A stretch of 7,666 nt of DNA from NCBI GenBank assembly GCA_000980495.1, contig LARN01000062.1, positions 1 through 7,666 on the forward strand, written 5' to 3'. Origin of the DNA: Acinetobacter sp. N54.MGS-139. GTDB lineage: Bacteria > Pseudomonadota > Gammaproteobacteria > Burkholderiales > Burkholderiaceae_F. Positions 1 through 6,236 of this stretch are shown here, piece by piece (within the stretch, counting starts at the first letter, position 1; every line of letters begins with the position of its first letter). The notes below the pieces were generated by a model that did no database searches, was not told the DNA's origin, and was given only the letters and a program-made list of their open reading frames with translations. The translations under genes were made by a program, and so were the position numbers.

Positions 1-616
1 GTTCTCTACAGCTTTGGAGCAACTCAAGTAACCAATCCTTAACTTCTTGCGGTATTTTTTTCGATTCACTAACCAGTTCTTCGACTTTGTTTTTATTCAT
101 TACGCCTTTAGAAATAGGGAGTCCCCATCGTTGACAGATGCCTTTCAGTGAAACGAATGATTGAATGTATTCTTTACGGAACTGTTCGCGAACAGCTTGT
201 ATGGAAGAAAGGACGGAGTTAGAGGTATTTTTGGGTGTTATCTCCGGAAGATTTGTATCTAATGAAAGAAACGCTATTGCCTGCGCATCGTTCAGATCAG
301 TCTTTTGGCCGCCGAAATGAGTTTTGATGTATTCCTTAACAGCAGCTCCGTCGATCACTTTTGTATGATGACCGTAACCTTGTAGTTTCTCTGCCAGATA
401 ATGCACTTCCGGGCACGGCTCCATGCAAAAAAGCGTCGGAGACATTCTTTCTGCAGACTTCAACAAGTCATCATAGGTGAGTCGGTCAATACCAAAGATC
501 TCGCCTGCACCCGTGATTAGACAGGCGCTAACAAGATGCTTTGCAAGATCGATACCGATTACTTGATACGAGATCGATGTATCAATGCTTTTTACGAGTA
601 TTCTTTTTCTTGGCAT
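1..616 (-). CDS. IS110-family transposase, N-terminal part (runs off the left edge)
   Basis: This is a DEDD recombinase of the IS110 family, which moves its element by a RuvC-like nuclease fold together with a C-terminal serine domain. Reading the minus strand from ATG 616-614 gives about 205 open codons to the window edge. The RuvC-like tetrad is visible: D23 in IGIDLAKH, E66 in CMEPCPE, and D107 and D110 in QKTDLNDAQAI. The start is supported by an AGAGGA ribosome-binding site at 630-625, eight bases upstream. The C-terminal Transposase_20 domain with its serine should lie to the left of base 1, so intactness cannot be judged. Only about 72 bases separate it from the IS4 transposase stop. 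In the IS110 group the bridge RNA is normally encoded in a longer upstream region, so the IS1111 branch, or a shortened left end, seems more likely here. The family is also related to the Piv DNA invertase of Moraxella. Confidence 0.9.
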   Translation of the reverse strand, partial: MPRKRILVKSIDTSISYQVIGIDLAKHLVSACLITGAGEIFGIDRLTYDDLLKSAERMSPTLFCMEPCPEVHYLAEKLQGYGHHTKVIDGAAVKEYIKTHFGGQKTDLNDAQAIAFLSLDTNLPEITPKNTSNSVLSSIQAVREQFRKEYIQSFVSLKGICQRWGLPISKGVMNKNKVEELVSESKKIPQEVKDWLLELLQSCRE

Positions 617-685
617 GGAACTTTTCCTCTTTGGTTGATTTAGACAAATCCATTCTGCCACTTAGGGCAGGCGGCGGGTTCCATG
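614..685 (-). repeat. Structured leader: inverted repeat ending on the IS110 transposase start codon
   Basis: CATGGAAC (614-621) and GTTCCATG (678-685) form a perfect 8-bp inverted repeat with a 56-base spacer. The spacer holds two smaller hairpins: GATTT/AAATC at 637-641/646-650 with a 4-base loop, and CTGCC/GGCAG at 655-659/666-670 with a 6-base loop. On a minus-strand transcript the second outer arm contains the transposase ATG and lies just after its ribosome-binding site. An RNA entering from the neighbouring IS4 gene could therefore fold into a closed three-way structure that hides the start. The pairing is seen directly; the regulatory role is inferred by analogy with IS10 and IS50. 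Confidence 0.45.
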
Positions 686-688
686 TCA

Positions 689-1675
689 TTAAATCTGCGT
701 CATGACGGCATTTTCGGTTGTTCCGACAAATGTCTTGATAACAAGATTTTGCTTGATCCGCTTAAAGAAAAGCTCTATCTGCCACCTCTCCTTATAGAGA
801 TCAGCCACTTCTGTGGCGCTTAATTCTTGGCTATTGGTAAGAAATTCAAACCAACGATTTGTTTCTTTGTCTAACCATTGAACGACTCTGAAGTTAGTCT
901 CTGAGCAATGCAGTTTGGCTTTAGCGCCCGTAAATTTCATCTCGTAAAGACCCCGGCAGCCATCAGGGTCGGCCTTGATAAGTCCTTGACGCAGCGGCGT
1001 ATGCTGCGCATTGTCTTTTAAACGAGTAACAAACACTACTCCCTTATCCGTTAATCTTTTGAATAAGGAGTAATCGTTATAGCCTCGATCCATAACCACA
1101 ATAGAGCCGGGAGGAATGTTCTCTAATATTCCTTTGGCTCCTTTGATATCACTCGTCTTTGCCGTCGTTTCCACGATGACTTCCGGCAGTGACGTATCGT
1201 TGTTCAGAAGCGTATGAAGTTTTATTCCGCCTTTGCGCCTGCGGTGCTGAGCCCATTCAAACAGGCGAAGGCATAAGCTTATTGTCGTGGAATCTAAACT
1301 GAAGACCGGCTTGGTGAATTTGTTTCCGAGGCGACCTTGTATCTCGTGTCTGAATTTCTCCAGAAGAACGTAATAAAAGTCTTCATAAAGCTTATAGGGC
1401 CGCTTACTGTTGGCCTAGCTCAGGGTAGAGCGACATACCGCGGTCGCACCTAAGTGACTGAGTTTCCCGAGACTTGAATAGAGATCGTCGGAAATCTCTC
1501 GCAATGAGTCTGCGCCCGTGAGTTGACAAAAGAGCATGGCAATAAATTGACTCCACGTCGTGAGGCCCTTTGCTCCTTTGTCGGATTGGTACTTGTTGAC
1601 CAAGTTTTGAAACTCAATTTTCCCGCCCATAAGCTGGACAAGTTGTGCAAACATGGATATCGTTGATCTCTGCAT
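689..1675 (-). pseudogene. IS4-family DDE transposase with one in-frame amber stop
   Basis: This is a cut-and-paste transposase with an IS4-type layout: a DUF4372-like N-terminal segment (about residues 1-75) followed by a DDE_Tnp_1 domain. Reading from ATG 1675-1673 gives 328 codons ending at TAA 691-689. All catalytic residues are present: D128 in FSLDSTT, D196 in VVMDRGYND and E301 in YKERWQIELFFKRIK, which matches the IS4 signature Y-(2)-R-(3)-E-(6)-K exactly. The sole lesion is a TAG at 1417-1415 (codon 87), in RSTLS*AN, where related proteins as I recall them have tyrosine (LSYAN). The frame is otherwise open on both sides of the stop, so this is a single-base nonsense change, a sequencing error or, less likely, readthrough. 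An upstream in-frame start (1738) exists, but the family N terminus fits 1675 better. The ribosome-binding site is weak (GGAA). The gene lies beside the truncated transporter and probably interrupted it. Confidence 0.88.
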
Positions 1676-1731
1676 GCTGGCGTTCCGTTTGTTTATTTCG
1701 CAAAAATCAACTTTATCGGATCGCCAGCATG
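1673..1731 (-). repeat. 10-bp inverted repeat enclosing the IS4 transposase leader and start codon
   Basis: CATGCTGGCG (1673-1682) and CGCCAGCATG (1722-1731) are perfect reverse complements separated by 39 bases. On a minus-strand transcript the downstream arm ends in the transposase ATG (1675-1673). A message starting outside the element would contain both arms and could pair over the start codon. A message starting inside the 39-base spacer would lack the upstream arm and remain translatable. This is the arrangement known from the outside ends of IS10 and IS50. The repeat is seen directly; its function is inferred, and I could not identify a clear promoter inside the spacer. Confidence 0.55.
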
Positions 1732-1744
1732 TTTGCATTGGGGC

Positions 1745-3057
1745 TATGTCAATCGTTCAAATTTATTTTGGACAGTAGTGGTCGGTATTCTTTGTTCTCC
1801 GCTTCCTTCCGGCGCCCTGATGTTCATCGCGCTGGCTGTAACCATTTTTACGAATACCCTGAGTTTTAAAGCGGCACTATCGGGCTTCGCCTCCGGTACG
1901 GTTTGGATGATCTTCTCTGCCTATGTTCTTTCTCTAGGCTTTGTCCAATCTGGTCTCGGCCGCAGAATTGCTTATAAAACGCTTTCGCTGTTCGGCGGTT
2001 CCTCTCTCGGTATTGCTTACTCTTTAGGTATTGCCGACCTGATTCTTGCTCCGGCCATGCCTAGCGTGACCGCTCGTTCCGGCGGCATCATTCTGCCCAT
2101 TTCTAAGTCTATCGATCAGGTTTTGGACTCCGAACCCGGTCCCAAGCAGAAACGTCTCGGCGAATTCCTGACGATGACTTGCTTCCAATTCACTCCGATC
2201 ACGGGCGCAATGTTCATGACAGGTATGGCTGCCAACCCGCTGTGCGCGACATTAGCTAAAGAGGGTCTCGGAATTGAGCTTACATGGGTAGGTTGGTTCT
2301 AGGCTGCTGTCGTTCCGGCCATGGTTTGCTTCGTGGTTATGCCTTTGCTTTCCTACAAGATCCTCAACCCTGAACTCAAGCGCACACCCGAAGCCAAAAA
2401 GATGGGCCGTGAAGAGCTGAAGAATATGGGCCCGATGTCTGCTCAGGAAATCAAGGTTGCAATCGGCTTCGTGCTGGCCCTCCTCGGATGGGGCACCACC
2501 ATGTGGACAGGCCTGAACGCCAATGCAATTGGTATCGGTCTTGCGGCTCTGCTTTTCGCCATGGGCGCCGTTAACTGGAAAGACGTCTTGGCCGATAAAG
2601 CTGCATGGGACACCGTTGTTTGGTTCGGCGTCATCATTTCCTTAGCTACCGGTCTGACTTCTCTCGGCTTCATTAAGTGGATGTCTGCAGGATTTGCCTC
2701 CATGCTAACCGGAATGGACTGGATGACAACTTTCATTCTCCTCGGCTTTGCCTATATTTACCTCCACTACGTCTTTGCAACAGCCTCCGGACACGTTGCA
2801 GCCATGTACGTTCCCTTTGCCGCTGTGGCAATCGGAGCCGGTGCTCCTCCGCTAATGGTTGCAGTCTGCTTTGCCATTTTCTCCAACTTCATGTGGGCAT
2901 CACAGAATATGCCGGTGGCCCAGGCCCGATCTACTACGGTCAGGGATTCTTTGAAAGACCTCGTTTCTACAAGATCAACTTTGTGCTGGTTACAGTGAGT
3001 GTGCTCATCGTCTTCACAGTCGGTATGCTCTGGTGGAAACTCATCGATCTCTACTAA
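1745..3057 (+). pseudogene. Degraded DASS/SLC13-family sodium:dicarboxylate (citrate-type) symporter
   Basis: These are the remains of an inner-membrane symporter of the divalent anion:Na+ family, resembling CitT and 2-oxoglutarate/malate carriers. The recognisable protein starts near LFWTVVVGIL (about 1763) and runs through conserved stretches such as SGLGRRIAY, LILAPAMPSVTARSGG, GLTSLGFIKW and GGPGPIYYG to TAA 3055-3057. There are three lesions. About 35 N-terminal residues, including the first membrane helix, are missing next to the IS4 element. A TAG at 2300-2302 follows WVGWF, where the family continues with an AA..P helix. One G appears to be missing from the run at 2895-2897: the frame shifts from ...FSNFMW to GITEYAGGPGP, and adding one G restores the family sequence. 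The first SNT-type motif reads SVT and the second half has SGH, so the usual Asn of the first sodium/substrate loop is absent. Substrate cannot be assigned. The gene is almost certainly non-functional. Confidence 0.88.
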
Positions 3058-3078
3058 AAGTTTGAACTAGCCTAAACG

Positions 3079-3106
3079 ACGGCCCGACTTCTCGGGCCGT
3101 TTTTTT
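3079..3106 (+). terminator. Intrinsic terminator after the transporter pseudogene
   Basis: ACGGCCCGA (3079-3087) pairs perfectly with TCGGGCCGT (3092-3100) around a CTTC tetraloop, and seven T residues follow from 3100. The stop codon of the transporter lies 22 bases upstream. This should insulate the autotransporter from transcription of the degraded gene. Confidence 0.93.
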
Positions 3107-3282
3107 GCACCATTGATTTGTTTTTGCTATGGCGCCAAAAAACTTCTCAACTAGGAAAGGAAAGTTTTTTTAAAGTTTAGTTAGCTTAAAAACATATAGG
3201 GGTTATTTATCATTATTAGCGAATGCTTACAACGGTTACTGCCTGAAATTTTATTTCTTTCACTATTATTATTCCGAAAATA

Positions 3283-3291
3283 CCCCCCCCC
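3283..3291. repeat. Nine-C homopolymer run upstream of the autotransporter gene
   Basis: This run of nine consecutive C residues is the only long G or C homopolymer in the window and sits in AT-rich intergenic DNA, 208 bases before the autotransporter start. Tracts of this kind upstream of surface-protein genes can change length by slipped-strand mispairing and alter expression, as in Bordetella fim promoters. It lies inside the 12-bp inverted repeat pair. It is not between recognisable -35 and -10 boxes, so an effect on transcription is only a possibility. Confidence 0.6.
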
Positions 3292-3360
3292 AACCGATAT
3301 CTCTCATTTTGAGGTCAGTATGAAATCCTTGTCTTTATTGCTCTCTATGATGAATCTATG

Positions 3361-3389
3361 TTTATAAATTCATGCTTGAGCTTAATCAA
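3361..3389 (-). promoter_or_regulatory. Leftward sigma70-type promoter inside the inverted repeat pair
   Basis: On the minus strand, TTGATT (3389-3384) and TATAAA (3366-3361) are separated by exactly 17 bases. They match the -35 consensus at four of six positions and the -10 consensus at five of six. Transcription would start near 3354 and run toward the transporter pseudogene, where no minus-strand gene is visible. If the surrounding segment were inverted, the promoter would face the autotransporter, with a start near 3275 and a leader of about 220 bases. Confidence 0.5.
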
Positions 3390-3498
3390 TAACGAATTCG
3401 AAACAGTTGCCTTATTTTATAAATAACCCCGCGATAACTATAAAACTAGAATTCACCCTTCTGCTTGAAGCAAGAACGAAAAGATAAGAGAGAAGCAA

Positions 3499-6180
3499 AT
3501 GAGAATAACTAAGACCACTAATTTTCGAAAGACAACAGCTACCACACTGCTGTTGTCACTTCTCGTTCCTGCAATTTCTGCCGCCGGACAATTTGATGCT
3601 CTTTATGCAGGTGCCTCTGAGGCGGAAACGTCCGCCATCGAAACTTGGCATCAGTTCTATCCTGGTTTAGAGGAACAAATTCAGGAGGCTTTCCGGAGAG
3701 GCAAAGATACGGGTAACTTTCTTTTTCGCAGTAATAAATTACCCGTAGCCTGGAACGTAGATGCAAGCCGGGACATCGAAGTAAATTCCATCAATGTCGG
3801 TTATTTCCGATCCCTGAGAAATCCCAGCAATCATCAATCGTTATTCCCGGGTCTAACCGTCGACAGTCAAAATGTACGAATTTCAGCCGGGCACGATCTT
3901 ATTGTTTCTCCGATACCTGTCGCCGAACAAGGTTTTGGCTACGCCTTAAGCGTGGGTCCAAAACAGGAGGCAGTCCTTTCTGCTGACAACCAAATCATTC
4001 TTATGGAACCCCGCATCGGAATGGTTTCATCCTATTTTGATGAGATTTCGATCGGACTGTCAGAAGACGCGAAAGCTGCCTTGAACGCAAGACAAATACT
4101 ACTGTTCGGTGGCATTGAGGCTCTGTACGGAAGCTCCGTTAAATTGACTGCAAGTGAAGGCATTTACATTTTAAACGGTAATGAAAAGGCCCTTGGTGCA
4201 TCAGCCCCCATCAGACTTACTGCTGGAAGAATGGAAGCGGACGCTCCGAATATTTTTGTAGATCACGAAATTCAGATAGGACAGAATATTTTCGATCAAA
4301 ATTTTCCAGGATTCCTCCACATCGGTCAAAATTCTCAATCAGGAATAAAAACAAATAACGTATTCTTCAACCAAAAAGTTAGTGCAGAACGCAACAGCGA
4401 ATTACGTATCAACGCCGCAAATACAATAATTTTTCAGCAGCCATTAAATTTGATTTGGAACGCTCAAGCCAATATACGTTCGAATCGGATCGGACTCTTC
4501 AAACTATTTCTCGGGAACATGGGCGCTCATGCTCGTTTTCAAGTCACGCCACAGGGCTATATGTACGCTCACGATCCAATCTCCGTCAGCACGGGCTCTC
4601 AGCTCACAATTGACTTAGAGCAGAGATCCGTTCTCTCTTCTGTCATTGACACCCATAGGGACGGCGATACTTACATCAATATGAGTCCCGATTCTTTTTG
4701 GTACTCAGACGAAGACAGCAATATCACATCCCTTTCTGTGACCCCTAGCAGTTACGTCCAGCTCGGCCCAAAGAACAAAGCTGTCGAGATTGAAGCAGAA
4801 CGGCTGTCAGGAGAAGGCGGTATCTTCTATCTTGCACCTAATTCCACCGGTTCCTTGAAAATCACCGAAAACAGCGAAGGAAACCACGGTGTGCTGCTTG
4901 CATCGTCAGGAGCCTCACTTCAAGACACTCATTACCTTTATCACATAGCTGTCGACGATCAGTCTCCAAACGGAAGCGACAAAGCTAGATTCGAATTAGC
5001 GAACGGCGGCATTATTGATGCCGGTCCGTACGAATATAAATTAGGTATTTTTCCGTTCAAAAAACAAAACGGAGAACAAGGCGATTCTCGCGTTTGGGTA
5101 ATCCTTGGAGAGCGCTCACTTAAACCAACTCCTCCTGACGAAGTCATTACACCCCCTGCGCCGGATACGCCCAAACCTGACCTGCCCGACCTTCCATTTG
5201 ACCCGGACAATCCTCCGCCTTTTGACCCTTCGGAAGAGCAGCCTATCGGTTTGTCGCCTGCTGCTAAGTTGACACTTGCTAGCATTGCTTCTGGCAACCA
5301 AGTCATTCAGTTCCTCGGAACGTTAGATGACCTGCGCAGCCGTATGGGCGAAATCCGTAATGGCGCAGATGACGGCCTTTATTTCTTGTATCGCCATGAT
5401 AAAAGCCGCTATCACTCCAATTATTCTTCGACCAGCCGATTGAAGTATTCTTCCTTTACGTTCGGCGGGGATTACCGACTCAACGTCAACTGGATTGTCG
5501 GTGGCAATCTGGTCCTGACAAGAGGGAAAATCCACGTTAAAGACGTCGCCGGCAACCATTCTCGTGTTGATTCTGTCGGCGCTAAGCTTTACGCCGCTTG
5601 GCTTGGTGAAAAAGACCAGTACATCGATACGGTTTTGACCGTAAACCGCTACAGCAACAAACTGAATGCACGCAGCGTGGATGAAAGCACCTCGAAGGCT
5701 GACTACCACAACTACGGCGTCGGGTTATCTGTCGAGGCAGGAAAACGCTTCTATCTTCCGATCGGCTCAAATCCTGAGGCTTGGTTTGTTGACCCTCAGG
5801 TTCAACTGAGTTATTTCCGAGTCAGCTCTGCCTCTTTCCGCTTCAGTAACGACATGAAGGTTCACGTCGATTCCGCAAACAGTTTGAATGGCAGGATCGG
5901 ATTTGACTTCGGCCGCAGCTTTACCGGCGTCGATGGTAACAACATCGGACAGGTTTATCTTCGCGCCGGCGTAAATCACGATTTCTTAGGTAAAATGAAA
6001 GTCCGGATGAACGAGTTCTCCTTCAAGGACCACTCCATCGGAACTCGCGTTTACTACGGTATCGGCGGAGAAGGCGCCATCTCAAACAAGTTCAAAGTAT
6101 TCGGGCAAATCAATCGCGAATCCGGGAGCCGTTTGAAGACCGACTTCCAGGTCAAATTCGGATTGAAGTACCTCTTCTAA
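3499..6180 (+). CDS. Type Va autotransporter outer-membrane protein, pertactin-like
   Basis: This 893-residue secreted surface protein carries its own outer-membrane export barrel. Residues 1 to about 28 form a Sec signal peptide: basic start, TTATTLLLSLLVPAISA core, cleavage probably near AISA-AG. The passenger (about 30-540) is rich in short beta-prone, Asn- and Gly-containing stretches and has no cysteine. Its end (about 455-541), including FELANGGIIDAGPYEYKLG and a following WVILGE strand, resembles the autochaperone region of pertactin-type passengers. A Pro/Asp-rich linker spans about 543-582. A helix (LTLASIASGNQVIQFLGTLDDL) and the C-terminal barrel (PF03797-like, about 625-893) follow, ending in FGLKYLF with the terminal Phe typical of Bam-dependent barrels. 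No protease or esterase motif was recognised, so an adhesin-like role is only a guess. The start has a weak AGAGAG site. The gene stands alone, with a terminator on each side, behind a possibly phase-variable upstream region. Confidence 0.93.
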   Translation: MRITKTTNFRKTTATTLLLSLLVPAISAAGQFDALYAGASEAETSAIETWHQFYPGLEEQIQEAFRRGKDTGNFLFRSNKLPVAWNVDASRDIEVNSINVGYFRSLRNPSNHQSLFPGLTVDSQNVRISAGHDLIVSPIPVAEQGFGYALSVGPKQEAVLSADNQIILMEPRIGMVSSYFDEISIGLSEDAKAALNARQILLFGGIEALYGSSVKLTASEGIYILNGNEKALGASAPIRLTAGRMEADAPNIFVDHEIQIGQNIFDQNFPGFLHIGQNSQSGIKTNNVFFNQKVSAERNSELRINAANTIIFQQPLNLIWNAQANIRSNRIGLFKLFLGNMGAHARFQVTPQGYMYAHDPISVSTGSQLTIDLEQRSVLSSVIDTHRDGDTYINMSPDSFWYSDEDSNITSLSVTPSSYVQLGPKNKAVEIEAERLSGEGGIFYLAPNSTGSLKITENSEGNHGVLLASSGASLQDTHYLYHIAVDDQSPNGSDKARFELANGGIIDAGPYEYKLGIFPFKKQNGEQGDSRVWVILGERSLKPTPPDEVITPPAPDTPKPDLPDLPFDPDNPPPFDPSEEQPIGLSPAAKLTLASIASGNQVIQFLGTLDDLRSRMGEIRNGADDGLYFLYRHDKSRYHSNYSSTSRLKYSSFTFGGDYRLNVNWIVGGNLVLTRGKIHVKDVAGNHSRVDSVGAKLYAAWLGEKDQYIDTVLTVNRYSNKLNARSVDESTSKADYHNYGVGLSVEAGKRFYLPIGSNPEAWFVDPQVQLSYFRVSSASFRFSNDMKVHVDSANSLNGRIGFDFGRSFTGVDGNNIGQVYLRAGVNHDFLGKMKVRMNEFSFKDHSIGTRVYYGIGGEGAISNKFKVFGQINRESGSRLKTDFQVKFGLKYLF

Positions 6181-6204
6181 TACTCCTTCCGGCACGATTA
6201 TTCC

Positions 6205-6236
6205 AAAGGAGCCGCCAGGGCAAGGCGCTCCTTTTT
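6205..6236 (+). terminator. Intrinsic terminator after the autotransporter
   Basis: AAAGGAGC (6205-6212) pairs with GCTCCTTT (6227-6234). After a one-base bulge the stem continues with GCC/GGC around an AGGGCAA loop, and T residues run to 6236. It begins 24 bases after the autotransporter stop codon and separates it from the DXS-like gene. Confidence 0.88.

Larger units (their letters stand above)
637..1754 (-). mobile_element. IS4-family insertion sequence (approximate limits)
   Basis: The element comprises the transposase pseudogene and its flanks. Its right end must lie between the transposase start (1675) and about 1765, where transporter-like sequence begins. Its left end must lie between the transposase stop (689) and the IS110 gene start (616). 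A degenerate terminal-repeat candidate can be drawn: the left end read inward from 637 (GATTTAGACA) and the right end read inward from 1754 (GATTGACATA) share GATT, GACA, CC and TGC with a two-base gap. No convincing target-site duplication was found, so the limits are estimates. Confidence 0.35.
3199..3430. repeat. Candidate invertible promoter segment bounded by 12-bp inverted repeats
   Basis: GGGGTTATTTAT (3199-3210) and ATAAATAACCCC (3419-3430) are perfect reverse complements enclosing 208 bases. The right arm ends 68 bases before the autotransporter ATG. The segment carries the best sigma70-type promoter of the region, directed leftward, away from any visible gene on that strand before 1675. 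The size (232 bp) and repeat length are like known invertible promoters; the E. coli fimS switch has 9-bp repeats and 314 bp. The repeats are seen directly. That the segment inverts, and that this copy is in the OFF state, is inference. No tyrosine or serine invertase is encoded in the window. Confidence 0.5.
3107..3498. other. AT-rich intergenic region upstream of the autotransporter
   Basis: This 392-base stretch has no convincing gene. Its contents, in order, are: an AT-rich 9-bp inverted repeat AAAAAACTT/AAGTTTTTT (3137-3145/3162-3170) followed by a T, possibly a weak second terminator; the 12-bp inverted repeat pair at 3199-3210 and 3419-3430; a nine-C run at 3283-3291; a leftward promoter at 3361-3389; and a TATAAA box at 3439-3444, about 55 bases before the autotransporter ATG, with no good -35 partner. 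Rightward transcription has only weak candidates, for example TTGCTC (3338-3343) with TATAAA (3363-3368) at a long 19-base spacing. Confidence 0.7.

Noticed and set aside
1..616. The IS110-family recombinase as the invertase for the 3199-3430 segment, by analogy with Moraxella Piv
   Set aside because: It reads as an ordinary IS transposase beside another IS, it is about 2.6 kb away, and nothing in the arms links it to the segment. A separate tyrosine recombinase elsewhere is more likely if inversion occurs.
1415..2302. Two internal TAG codons (1415-1417 and 2300-2302) in otherwise open frames, suggesting amber recoding
   Set aside because: The transporter is also truncated and frameshifted, so mutation explains its stop. 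A single remaining TAG in a transposase is not evidence for a recoded genetic code, although the three genes with visible ends do all stop with TAA.
2443..2736. Long minus-strand open frame inside the transporter pseudogene
   Set aside because: It is a shadow of the transporter reading frame, with no ribosome-binding site and no family resemblance. The same applies to the other antisense frames under the autotransporter and the DXS-like gene.
3137..3171. AT-rich inverted repeat with T run as a further transcription terminator
   Set aside because: The stem has one G-C pair in nine and a 16-base loop, too weak to call as a terminator next to the strong one at 3079-3106.
3320..3367. A 15-codon ORF (MKSLSLLLSMMNLCL) with a GAGG six bases upstream, just after the C9 run
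   Set aside because: It is too short to support as a gene, has no recognisable leader-peptide logic (no attenuator follows), and its frame is not connected to the autotransporter.
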